In this document: piece by piece, positions 37,296 through 44,805 of the stretch
Layout: every line of letters begins with the position of its first letter
Numbering within the stretch: position 1 is the stretch's first letter
Assembly: GCF_023534745.1 (NCBI RefSeq)
Contig: NZ_JAMHJQ010000006.1
Span: forward strand, 271,586 to 335,585
Reading direction: 5' to 3'
Length of the DNA: 64,000 nt
Source: Streptomyces sp. 35G-GA-8
GTDB lineage: Bacteria; Actinomycetota; Actinomycetes; Streptomycetales; Streptomycetaceae
Notes under the pieces: model-generated
Told to the model about the DNA's origin: nothing
Databases searched by the model: none
Seen by the model: the letters and a program-made list of their open reading frames with translations, nothing else
Translations under genes and position numbers: made by a program

Positions 37296-37490
37296 TGGCT
37301 GTGCGTCCTCAACGGATGACTGCGCCTCGTACTCGGCGACCAGGACCTCGTCCTCGCCGCCGACGAGGTCGCCGAATTCGACACCCACCGCCCACACTTG
37401 TTCGGCAACGCCGACACGCCACCGGTGAAGTTCCTGAGCATCCTCGGCCCCCAGGGCGAACGCGTTCACATCAGAGCCCCTACCGGCCCT
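37296..37490 (+). pseudogene. 3' remnant of an XRE-cupin regulator gene with a nonsense codon
   Basis: In one frame this reads W-L-C-V-L-N-G-stop-L-R-L-V-L-G, then AAD-EVAEFDTHRPHLFG and FLSILGPQGERVHIR. It aligns with the cupin half of the intact regulator at 24797-25384 (EWLYVLAGRLRLRLG, AAEFDTHVPHWFG, FLSLFGPQGERMHVR). The TGA at 37317-37319 stands where the homologue has Arg, consistent with CGA to TGA. No upstream part (HTH or start of the cupin) is recognisable in any frame, so the gene is 5'-truncated as well. Confidence 0.75.
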
Positions 37491-37591
37491 GAGCGGGACG
37501 GGATTGTCGCGACAGATCGTCGTCACCGCCGGGAGCGGCGCCGAAGCGCTCGCGGTACGGACCGGCGTGGACGGCGCACTGGGGGGTGGGC

Positions 37592-37657
37592 GCGCCACGG
37601 CAACGATCCGTTCGCACTCCGCGCGCTCTACCGACGGCCATGCGCCACGGCAATGAT
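37592..37657. repeat. pair of 16-bp direct repeats upstream of the furan operon
   Basis: GCGCCACGGCAACGAT (37592-37607) and GCGCCACGGCAATGAT (37642-37657) differ at one base and are 50 bp apart, 80-140 bp before the mfnB start. They may be paired regulator sites or a chance duplication. Confidence 0.5.
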
Positions 37658-37690
37658 GAGCGGACCGCGAGTGATCCAGGCGACTCCGCA

Positions 37691-37710
37691 CACCTGCCCC
37701 TCGGCAGGTG
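37691..37710 (+). promoter_or_regulatory. 8-bp stem hairpin in the mfnB leader
   Basis: CACCTGCC (37691-37698) and GGCAGGTG (37703-37710) form a perfect stem with loop CCTC, ending 25 bp before the proposed TTG start. It covers the alternative GTG start at 37708 and argues for the downstream start. Confidence 0.55.
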
Positions 37711-37734
37711 GACATGCGGTGGAAGGAATCGACC

Positions 37735-38487
37735 TTGCTGCTTCTCATCTCCCCGGACAGCGTCGAAGAAGCCCTTGACTGCGCGAAGGCGGCGAAGCAC
37801 CTCGACATCGTCGACGTCAAGAAGCCCGACGAGGGCTCGCTCGGCGCGAACTTCCCGTGGGTCATCAGGGAGATCCGCGAAGCGGTCCCGGCGGACAAGC
37901 CGGTGTCCGCCACGGTGGGGGACGTACCGTACAAGCCCGGCACGGTTGCCCAGGCGGCGCTCGGTGCGGCCGTCTCCGGTGCCACGTACATCAAGGTCGG
38001 CCTCTACGGATGCACGACGCCCGAACAGGCCGTCGATGTCATGCGAGGGGTCGTCCGGGCGGTGAAGGACTATCGGCCGGACGCGTTCGTCGTCGCCTCG
38101 GGCTACGCCGACGCCCACCGGATCGGATGCGTCAACCCGCTGGCGCTGCCGGACATCGCCCTCCGTTCCGGCTCCGACGCGGCCATGCTCGACACGGCGG
38201 TCAAGGACGGGACACGGCTGTTCGACCACGTTCCGCCGGACGTCTGCGCGGAGTTCGTCCGGCGGGCCCACGAGTTTGATGTGCTCGCCGCCCTCGCGGG
38301 CAGCGTCAAGGCGGGTGACCTCGGCGAGCTGACCCGTATCGGTACGGACATCGTGGGGGTGCGCGGAGCGGTCTGCGAGGGCGGCGACCGCGACGCAGGA
38401 AGGATTCAGCCGAGGTTGGTGGCCGCCTTCCGGGCGGAGATGGACCGGCATGCCGAGGAATACGCGGCTGCCGTCGCCGCGAGCTGA
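37735..38487 (+). CDS. mfnB: MfnB-type (5-formylfuran-3-yl)methyl phosphate synthase, 250 aa
   Basis: TIM-barrel enzyme of the UPF0264/MfnB family. In methanogens MfnB condenses two glyceraldehyde-3-phosphates into 4-(hydroxymethyl)-2-furancarboxaldehyde phosphate, the furan of methanofuran. Catalytic elements are all present: [20 protein letters not shown] (Asp and Lys), [11 protein letters not shown] (second Lys) and DTAVKDG (third Lys). I prefer the TTG at 37735 because GGAAGGA lies about 8 nt upstream and family members start at [12 protein letters not shown] 37708 and ATG 37714 are alternatives. It heads a tight operon with an aldehyde and an alcohol dehydrogenase; no methanofuran genes are nearby. 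Confidence 0.88.
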   Translation: MLLLISPDSVEEALDCAKAAKHLDIVDVKKPDEGSLGANFPWVIREIREAVPADKPVSATVGDVPYKPGTVAQAALGAAVSGATYIKVGLYGCTTPEQAVDVMRGVVRAVKDYRPDAFVVASGYADAHRIGCVNPLALPDIALRSGSDAAMLDTAVKDGTRLFDHVPPDVCAEFVRRAHEFDVLAALAGSVKAGDLGELTRIGTDIVGVRGAVCEGGDRDAGRIQPRLVAAFRAEMDRHAEEYAAAVAAS

Positions 38488-38495
38488 TCGCCGGC

Positions 38496-39899
38496 ATGCC
38501 GGCAACCCGGTCCCGTCGCGCGCCCGGGACCCGCGGCGGGCGCTTCGCCGTCGTCGATCCGGCGACGGGCGAGGTCTTCGACGAGGCTCCCGACCAGCGG
38601 CCGGACGAGTTGGACGCGGTCGTCGAGCGGGCCCACGAGGCCTGGTACGGCTGGCGGTCCGACCCCGTCGCCCGCACCGCCGCGTTGCTCGCGGCAGCCG
38701 ACGCCGTGGAGGCGGCCGAGGCCGACCTCGCTCCGCTGCTCACCCGTGAACAGGGCAAACCCCTGGTCGAGTCGTACGCGGAGATCGCCCGCACAGCGGC
38801 CCGACTGCGCTACTTCGCCGAGCTGGACCCCGGGTCCCAGCCCATCATGGACGGTCGGCCGGTACGCGGCGAGATCCGCTGGCGACCACTCGGGCCCGTC
38901 GCCGCCATCGTCCCGTGGAATTTTCCCCTCCAGCTCGCGTCGGCGAAGTTCGCGCCCGCGCTCGCCGCGGGCAACACGATGGTGCTCAAGCCCTCCCCGT
39001 TCACACCTCTCGCCACCCGGCTGCTGGCGTCCGTCATCTCCGCCGCCCTTCCCGAGGACGTACTGACGATCGTCACCGGACGCGAACCCCTCGGCGCACG
39101 CCTCGCGTCCCACCCGGGGATACGCCATGTGACCTTCACCGGTTCGATTCCGACCGGACGGGCCGTCGCGGAGGGCGCGGCGGCCTCGCTGGCCCGGGTC
39201 ACGCTGGAACTGGGCGGCAACGACGCCGCCATCCTGCTGGAGGACGTGGAGGTGGAGCGGATCGCGGACCGGCTGTTCTGGGCGGCGTTCCGTAACTGCG
39301 GACAGGTGTGCATGGCGGTCAAGCGCGTCTATGCCCCGGCCCGGCTCTACCCGCAGGTGGTCGAGGCCCTCGCGGCACGGGCGAAGACCACCGTCGTCGG
39401 CGCCGGGCTCGACCCGGGCTCGCGGCTCGGGCCGGTCAACAACGCGCCCCAACTGGCCCGGGTCGAGCGCTACACGGCCCAGGCCCTGGCCGACGGCGCC
39501 CGAGCCGTGGCCGGTGGCCACCGGCTGGACCGGCCGGGCTACTTCTTCGCCCCGACGATCCTCGCCGATGTCCCGCCCGACAGCCCGGTGGTGAGGGAGG
39601 AGCAATTCGGTCCGGTCCTGCCGGTGCTGCCGTACGGGAGCCTCGACGAAGCCATCGACGCGGCCAACGACACCGGCTTCGGGCTGGGCGGCTCGGTATG
39701 GGGGACCGACCTCGACCGGGCCGAGGCGGTGGCCGACCGGTTGGAATGCGGGACGGCGTGGCTCAACCACCACGCCGAACTGTCGCTCGCCCAGCCCTTC
39801 GCGGGCATCAAGGAGAGCGGTGTCGGCGTCGCGGGCGGGCCGTGGGGGCTCTACGGGAACCTCAGACCGTTCGTCGTGCACCGTCCGGAGGAGGCGTGA
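38496..39899 (+). CDS. NAD(P)-dependent aldehyde dehydrogenase, 467 aa
   Basis: Oxidises an aldehyde to the acid. ALDH fold with AIVPWNFPLQLASAKFAPAL (about residue 140), cofactor-binding FTGSIPTGRAVAEG (about 215), catalytic base in LELGGNDAAILLED (about 238-250) and nucleophile Cys in RNCGQVCMAVKRVY (about 272). It lies 8 bp after mfnB and overlaps the alcohol dehydrogenase by 4 bp (GTGA). The likely substrate is a furfural-type aldehyde derived from the MfnB product (inference). A second, paralogous aldehyde dehydrogenase is at 52153-53556. Confidence 0.9.
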   Translation: MPATRSRRAPGTRGGRFAVVDPATGEVFDEAPDQRPDELDAVVERAHEAWYGWRSDPVARTAALLAAADAVEAAEADLAPLLTREQGKPLVESYAEIARTAARLRYFAELDPGSQPIMDGRPVRGEIRWRPLGPVAAIVPWNFPLQLASAKFAPALAAGNTMVLKPSPFTPLATRLLASVISAALPEDVLTIVTGREPLGARLASHPGIRHVTFTGSIPTGRAVAEGAAASLARVTLELGGNDAAILLEDVEVERIADRLFWAAFRNCGQVCMAVKRVYAPARLYPQVVEALAARAKTTVVGAGLDPGSRLGPVNNAPQLARVERYTAQALADGARAVAGGHRLDRPGYFFAPTILADVPPDSPVVREEQFGPVLPVLPYGSLDEAIDAANDTGFGLGGSVWGTDLDRAEAVADRLECGTAWLNHHAELSLAQPFAGIKESGVGVAGGPWGLYGNLRPFVVHRPEEA

Positions 39900-41002
39900 C
39901 TTTGAGGTTCGGCGCGGCGGTACTGCGCTCGTACGAGAGCCGTTTCGCCGTCGAGGAGGTGATTTTGGAGGCGGGGCCCGCCGACGGCGAGATCCTGGTC
40001 AGGATCGAGGGCTGCGGGATGTGCCGGACCGATCTCGCGGTCCGGCATTCCGCGGGCCGCACACCGCTGCCGGCGGTGCTCGGTCACGAGGGGGCCGGGG
40101 TCGTGGTGGAGACGGGCGGCCAGGACACCGGCCCGGGCGTCGGCGACCATGTCGTGCTGAGCTTCGACTCCTGCGGACACTGCCGGAACTGCCTGGGCGC
40201 GGCCCCCGCCTACTGCGACTCCTTCGCCTCGCTCAACCTCTTCGGAGGGCGCGCGGAGAACGCGGCTCGGTTCACCGACGCGGCCGGGGGAGCACTGGCC
40301 CCCCGGTGGTTCGGTCAGTCCTCGTTCGCCGAGTACGCGATGGTCCCGGCCCGCAACGCCGTACGGGTCGACCCCGCACTGCCCGTCGCACTGCTCGGAC
40401 CCCTCGGCTGCGGCTTCCTCACCGGCGCCGGAGCGGTCCTGAACTCCTTCGGCGCCGGCCCCGGCGACCCCATCGCGATCTTCGGCGCGGGAGCGGTGGG
40501 GCTGGCCGCGGTGATGGCGGCCACCGCCGCCGGGGCGGTGGTCGTGGCCGTCGACCGATACCCCGAACGGCTGGCCCTCGCCGAGCGGTTCGGCGCGATC
40601 CCGCTGCCCGCCGCGTCGGCCGGTCTGCCCGGCCGTATCCAGCGGCTGACCGACGGCGGCGCGCGGTTCGCGCTGGACACCACGGGCTCCGCCGGGCTGA
40701 TCAACGACGCGCTCCGGTCGCTGCGCCCGACCGGCCACCTCGGCCTGGTGGCACGCCTCCACACCGCGCTGCCGCTCGAACCGGGGGCACTGGACCGAGG
40801 CCGCACCATCTCGCACATCTGCGAGGGCGACGCGGTGCCGGGGCTGTTGATTCCCCGGCTGACCGGACTGTGGCAGGCCGGGCTGTTCCCCTTCGACCAG
40901 TTGATCCGTACGTACCCGCTCGCCGACATCAACGAGGCCGAACGCGACTGCGACGCGGGCCGCGTGGTCAAACCCGTCCTCATTCCGGAGGGAAGTCGCT
41001 GA
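39896..41002 (+). CDS. zinc-dependent aryl-alcohol-type dehydrogenase, 368 aa
   Basis: Medium-chain alcohol dehydrogenase of the benzyl-alcohol (XylB/AreB) group. Catalytic zinc ligands are Cys in GCGMCRTD (about residue 41) and His-Glu in GHEGAGVV. The structural zinc cluster is CGHCRNCLGAAPAYC (about 92-106), and the NAD-binding motif is IFGAGAVGLAAVMA (about 196). GTG start with GGAGGAG upstream, translationally coupled to the aldehyde dehydrogenase. It fits oxidation of a hydroxymethyl-furan to an aldehyde, upstream of the aldehyde dehydrogenase step. Confidence 0.88.
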   Translation: MTLRFGAAVLRSYESRFAVEEVILEAGPADGEILVRIEGCGMCRTDLAVRHSAGRTPLPAVLGHEGAGVVVETGGQDTGPGVGDHVVLSFDSCGHCRNCLGAAPAYCDSFASLNLFGGRAENAARFTDAAGGALAPRWFGQSSFAEYAMVPARNAVRVDPALPVALLGPLGCGFLTGAGAVLNSFGAGPGDPIAIFGAGAVGLAAVMAATAAGAVVVAVDRYPERLALAERFGAIPLPAASAGLPGRIQRLTDGGARFALDTTGSAGLINDALRSLRPTGHLGLVARLHTALPLEPGALDRGRTISHICEGDAVPGLLIPRLTGLWQAGLFPFDQLIRTYPLADINEAERDCDAGRVVKPVLIPEGSR

Positions 41003-41006
41003 TGAG

Positions 41007-41055
41007 CCGGTGGCCGGTGGCCGGTGGCCGGTGAGTCGATGAGCGTCGATGAGCG
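41007..41055. repeat. short tandem repeats between convergent genes
   Basis: Four 7-bp units (CCGGTGG three times, then CCGGTGA; 41007-41034) are followed by two copies of TCGATGAGCG (41036-41055), directly after the dehydrogenase stop. Just downstream CGGCC-TTAC-GGCCG surrounds the methyltransferase stop codon. Confidence 0.75.
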
Positions 41056-41095
41056 GGGCTTTCGACGCCGTGCACCGGGCCGTCCGACGACGGCC

Positions 41096-42001
41096 TTACG
41101 GCCGGGGCTTGTTCGCGAACACCCATCGGTTGCCCGCCAGCGCGTCGTTCTGCTCGGGCAGCGGGCCGCGTCCGTGCCGGCGGGTGAAGTCGAAGGGAGT
41201 GTGGACCGATGTGGACCAGCCCTTGCTCGCCAGATCACCCGCGGAGTCGGGCCGCGGCTCTCCGTCGAACAGGGTGAGCAGATCGATGCCGATCTGGTTC
41301 CTCGTCGCGGTGTAGAGCGGACTGTCGCGGTAATCCAGCAGGTTCTTTTCGAGCTTGACCTCGTATGCCAGAGCGCTTCCCGCCGTGCTCAACCGGTCCA
41401 TCGCATCGATGAGATAAGTCTCGGCGGCGCTGGGCAGATAGAACAGCAACCCCTCGGCCAGCCAGACGCTGGGCGCGGCCGTGTCGAAGCCGGCGTCGGT
41501 GAGCGCTCCGACCCAGTCGGCACGCAGATCGACCGGGATCGGTACGCGCGCCGCCTTCGGGGTGGCCGACAGCCCGCCGAGCACCTTGTGCTTGAACGCC
41601 AGCACGCCTTCCCTGTCGATCTCGAAGATCACGCGGCCGGGTGGCCAGTCGAGTCGGAACGCCCGCGAATCCAACCCCGCCCCGAGCAGGACCACTTGGC
41701 GGGCGCCCGAGTGCACCGACCGGAGGAGGAAGTCGTCGAGGACCCTTGTCCGCAGACCGAAGTAGCGAGCGAATCGTCCCCACAACGGGTTCGCGTCCCC
41801 GCCCGGAGCCTGTTGCACACGGACCGGCCAGCCCGCGGACGCCGGTGCGGCGAGTACGAAGTGCTCCGCGTAGACGTCCCGTGCCAGGCTGTCGTGGCGG
41901 TGGGTCTCGATCGCCCGTGCCGCGGCGACCAGGAGAGCGGTCAGGCCGACGCCTCCTCCCACGCCTTCCACACCGGTGTTCCGATGCGCTGTGCCGACCA
42001 T
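41096..42001 (-). CDS. SAM-dependent methyltransferase, LCMT/TIGR00027 family, 301 aa
   Basis: Class I methyltransferase of the leucine carboxyl methyltransferase-like group. N-terminal LTALLVAAARAIETHRHDSL and YFGLRTRVLDDFLLR; SAM motif VVLLGAGLDSRAFRLDWP (about residues 103-120); VIFEIDREGVLAFK follows; late motifs are VWLAEGLLFYLP and the C-terminal GNRWVFANK. Some family members methylate carboxylates. It is divergent from the TOMM precursor gene, 316 bp away, so it may modify the azole peptide or a furan acid; either is inference. The ATG at 42001 with GGGAGG is preferred to the start 30 bp upstream. Confidence 0.85.
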   Translation of the reverse strand: MVGTAHRNTGVEGVGGGVGLTALLVAAARAIETHRHDSLARDVYAEHFVLAAPASAGWPVRVQQAPGGDANPLWGRFARYFGLRTRVLDDFLLRSVHSGARQVVLLGAGLDSRAFRLDWPPGRVIFEIDREGVLAFKHKVLGGLSATPKAARVPIPVDLRADWVGALTDAGFDTAAPSVWLAEGLLFYLPSAAETYLIDAMDRLSTAGSALAYEVKLEKNLLDYRDSPLYTATRNQIGIDLLTLFDGEPRPDSAGDLASKGWSTSVHTPFDFTRRHGRGPLPEQNDALAGNRWVFANKPRP

Positions 42002-42317
42002 GTGTCCTCCCTTGGGGCGAGTTGAGACCACCAGCAGCGAGGAAACTGTCCAACCGGCGAGGGTCCCTCAGAGGAAGAAGCCGAGAGCATTCACCTGAAC
42101 GGGTGTATGGCGCCCAAGTGGCCCCGGAGCGCTCCGAAGTGTGTTGTGCGCTGGGTGCGAGTATTCATACATTTCAGTCTTCTGAGTGGTCAGTCAGCAG
42201 ATTTCTCGACATATCAACTGGGCTCACGCGTAATGGAGTTGCGTGTGTGCTGGTACTGCACGGCAGGCCCAGGCGGACGCGTCCAGATGGAGGGTCGTCC
42301 AAGGAAGGAGAAGAAGC
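42002..42317. promoter_or_regulatory. divergent control region of methyltransferase and TOMM precursor
   Basis: A 316-bp AT-richer spacer without a convincing ORF. It contains the perfect palindrome CGGAGCGCTCCG at 42125-42136, which shares the GAGCGCTC core of LacI-type operators, and an AT-rich stretch at about 42160-42235 where the promoters of both genes probably lie. I could not assign -35/-10 boxes with confidence. Confidence 0.5.
42125..42136. promoter_or_regulatory. LacI-operator-like palindrome in the TOMM promoter region
   Basis: Perfect 12-bp palindrome CGGAGCGCTCCG, similar to the operators at 16074-16085 and 16317-16328 and to the CebR-type core GAGCGCTC. Confidence 0.45.
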
Positions 42318-42437
42318 ATGTCTGAGAACGACGAACTGTTCGAGGAGATGGCGCTGCCCATGGCGGAGGAGACGTTTGCCGGGCACAGCTGTCTGTCGGC
42401 CGTCGCCGCGGCCGACACCGAAGTCGAGGACGAGTAA
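42318..42437 (+). CDS. TOMM precursor peptide, 39 aa
   Basis: Small acidic peptide directly upstream of the cyclodehydratase. Residues about 1-21 form a helical, Glu-rich leader (SENDELFEEMALPMAEE); a Gly-His-Ser-Cys-Leu-Ser segment follows at 22-27, then an Ala-rich stretch and an acidic tail ending TEVEDE. The only cyclisable residues after the leader are Ser24, Cys25, Ser27 and Thr34, so at most one thiazole and a few oxazoles can form. The ATG at 42318 has AAGGAAGGAG upstream. The peptide matches no named TOMM family I know. Identification rests on position, size, leader character and the strong hairpin behind it. Confidence 0.78.
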   Translation: MSENDELFEEMALPMAEETFAGHSCLSAVAAADTEVEDE

Positions 42438-42448
42438 GGAGCACCAGC

Positions 42449-42486
42449 GGCATCCTCCCGCCGCCCCCACCGAGCGGGAGGATGCC
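42449..42486 (+). terminator. strong hairpin between precursor and cyclodehydratase genes
   Basis: A 13-bp perfect stem, GGCATCCTCCCGC (42449-42461) with GCGGGAGGATGCC (42474-42486), around a 12-nt loop, 11 bp after the precursor stop. It probably acts as an attenuating terminator or 3' stabiliser, so that precursor mRNA exceeds enzyme mRNA, as is common in RiPP operons. Confidence 0.8.
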
Positions 42487-42542
42487 CCCTTCCTCTCCCA
42501 CCTCCCCCTTCCTCTCCCGCTGCCCCCCTTCCTTTCTCACCT
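42485..42542. repeat. three 19-20-bp pyrimidine tandem repeats
   Basis: Consecutive units CCCCCTTCCTCTCCCACCT, CCCCCTTCCTCTCCCGCTG and CCCCCCTTCCTTTCTCACCT follow the hairpin. The tract of about 75 bp is almost free of purines on the + strand; a pyrimidine-rich transcript segment here could be a Rho or protein binding site or a slippage product. Confidence 0.75.
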
Positions 42543-42590
42543 CACCTCCCCTCCCTCGCCCCTGACGCTCCATCAAGAAGGCGGACCGCT

Positions 42591-44759
42591 TTGGACACAC
42601 ACGCTGCCTCCTCGCTCGCACCACCATCCGTGCCGCTCACGATCCGGCGGGATGTCCGGCTCGTCGCGCGCGGCGATCATCTGTACGTCTGCGCGAGCAC
42701 CGGCATGCTGCGGCTGCCACCCCCTGCGGCCGGTCCCCGGGAGGACAGGGACGGGAATCTCCTCCTTGACGCGCTGCCCGAGCGGGTGGTCCAGGGGCTC
42801 CATGCCCGCGGCCTGGTCCACCAGGGGGGTGAGCGGGAGGCCCACCCGCTGTATGCCGCTGGTGGCGACGGATCCGAGGGTCACGTGGTGGCCGTCGCCG
42901 ACGGTGCGCTCGGGGAGGGGGTCGCGGCGTTGCTCCGGCGGGCCGGGGTGAGCATGGCCCCGGTCGAGCCCCCGCGGGCCGGAGCGGAGGCCCCGGCCGT
43001 CGCGGTCCTGCCGTTGTCCCTGCCGGAGCCCGTGCTCCAGCGATGGGCCGAGGTGTCGATGGACAGCGGCGTGCCGCTTGTCGTCCATCTCAACACTCCG
43101 AAGCGGCTGCTGTCCGCCACTCTCACACCGCCCCACACACCCTGCCCGGTGTGTCTCGTGCGCCGTATCCGCGCGAACCACGTGTGGCAGGCGGTGGCCG
43201 ATCTGCCGCTCGACGTGCTGCTGGGGGCGGCCGACAGCGACGCGTGGCCCACCACCGCCATCGCGTCCGGGCTGCTGGCCCACGAGACCCTCAGGCTCCT
43301 CGGCGGCCGACCGGGACCGGGGCGGGGGGCTCTCACCGAGTTCGACCACCAGGAGCTGGAGCGCACCCGGCACGCCCTGTTCCACACTCCCGGCTGTCCC
43401 GGCTGCTCCTCACGCGCCCGTTCGCCACGGCGCGACGAGACCGGCGACACCGACGCAGGCGCCTGCTGGGAGCGGATGCGCGGCGCCGTCGACCCGCTGA
43501 CCGGACTGGTGCTGGAACTCCGCGTGGACGACGGAGCCGGAGAAGAAGGCGACACGACATACGCGCGCACCGCCGGACGCACCACGACGAGTTGGTTCTC
43601 GCCGGTGGACGCCGAGGCACGTGGAGGGGCCGTCAAGAGCGATCCGGTCACCGCCCGGGTCTGCGCCGTCGGCGAGACGATGGAGCGCTACGCGGCCGGA
43701 GTCTATGGTCGCGACCAACTCGTGCGAGCCCCTTTCACCGACCTTGGCGACGAGGCCGTCGACCCCCGTGACCTGCCCTTGGGTTCGGCCAAGGAGTACG
43801 CCGACCACCCCCGCTACGGACCGTTCGAGCCCGACACCCCGATCGACTGGGTGCGGGGACACTCCTTGACAACGGGCAGGACACGGTACGTACCGGCCTG
43901 CGCGGTCTATCTGCCCTACCGGTTCCCCAAGAGCCACCGGGCATGGTTCGACCCCATCTCCACCGGGCTGGCCGCGGGCAGTTGTTACGAACACGCGGTG
44001 CTGGCCGGGCTGATGGAGGTCGTCGAGCGGGACGCGAGCGTGGTGTTCTGGGAGAACCGCCTCACCCTGCCCAGTCTGGACCTGACGAACCTGCCGGACG
44101 GTGTACCGCGTCGTATCGTCGACAAGCTCACCGCCGCCGGGGTCGCGGTCACGGGCAAGGACCTCACCACCGATCTCGGTATCCCGGCCTTCGCCATCCG
44201 CTGCCGGGAGGACACGGAGCGGCGGCCGGTGACCGTACACGCCGCCCGGGCGGACCTCGATCCTCACGCGGCCCTCCTCGGCGCCCTCGAAGAGGCATGC
44301 CTGGGCCGCGCCGGCGCGGCCACCTGGCAGAAAGAGCTCGACGCCGGTGCCCGTATCCCCGCCGAGGACGCGGCGCTGGACACGCTCAGGGACTTCAGCC
44401 TCTACTACTGGGACCACGACCGGGCGCGGCATCTGGAGTTCTGGCACGACGGCCCCACCCGGCCCGTCCCGCCGCCCAGGCCCTCCGGGGGGTTCCGGAC
44501 GGACGTCGACGAAGCGGTTCGGCGGCTGGCGGCGCGGGGCTATGAAGCCATCAGCGTGGACATCACCCCCATCGATGTCGCCGAGTGCGGTGTATCGGTG
44601 GTGCGCTCCCTGGTGCCCGGCCTGTGCCCGATCACCCTGCGCAGCGACTTCCACCGGCGGGGCGGCCCTCGTGTCTTCCACGCACCCGTGGCCATGGGCG
44701 TTCGTACGACGCCCCTCGGCGAGGACGATCTCAACCCCCTGCCGCTGCCCTTCCTCTGA
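42591..44759 (+). CDS. fused TOMM cyclodehydratase: ThiF-like leader-binding domain plus YcaO, 722 aa
   Basis: Converts Cys/Ser/Thr of the precursor into azolines with ATP. The N-terminal part (about residues 1-290) is the ocin-ThiF-like partner (TOMM leader-binding C protein) with a zinc site from CPVC (185-188) and CPGC (269-272). The C-terminal part (about 295-722) is a YcaO domain with ATP/Mg-binding glutamates in CAVGETMERYA and LAGLMEVVERDASVVFWE. It ends in PLPLPFL, the proline-rich C-terminus typical of azoline-forming YcaO enzymes. TTG start at 42591 with AAGG upstream. 153 bp after the precursor gene, across a hairpin. Confidence 0.92.
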   Translation: MDTHAASSLAPPSVPLTIRRDVRLVARGDHLYVCASTGMLRLPPPAAGPREDRDGNLLLDALPERVVQGLHARGLVHQGGEREAHPLYAAGGDGSEGHVVAVADGALGEGVAALLRRAGVSMAPVEPPRAGAEAPAVAVLPLSLPEPVLQRWAEVSMDSGVPLVVHLNTPKRLLSATLTPPHTPCPVCLVRRIRANHVWQAVADLPLDVLLGAADSDAWPTTAIASGLLAHETLRLLGGRPGPGRGALTEFDHQELERTRHALFHTPGCPGCSSRARSPRRDETGDTDAGACWERMRGAVDPLTGLVLELRVDDGAGEEGDTTYARTAGRTTTSWFSPVDAEARGGAVKSDPVTARVCAVGETMERYAAGVYGRDQLVRAPFTDLGDEAVDPRDLPLGSAKEYADHPRYGPFEPDTPIDWVRGHSLTTGRTRYVPACAVYLPYRFPKSHRAWFDPISTGLAAGSCYEHAVLAGLMEVVERDASVVFWENRLTLPSLDLTNLPDGVPRRIVDKLTAAGVAVTGKDLTTDLGIPAFAIRCREDTERRPVTVHAARADLDPHAALLGALEEACLGRAGAATWQKELDAGARIPAEDAALDTLRDFSLYYWDHDRARHLEFWHDGPTRPVPPPRPSGGFRTDVDEAVRRLAARGYEAISVDITPIDVAECGVSVVRSLVPGLCPITLRSDFHRRGGPRVFHAPVAMGVRTTPLGEDDLNPLPLPFL

Positions 44760-44805
44760 GATTCCCCCCGAGGCACCGGACACGCTCAGGAAGGACCCAC
44801 ACCGC

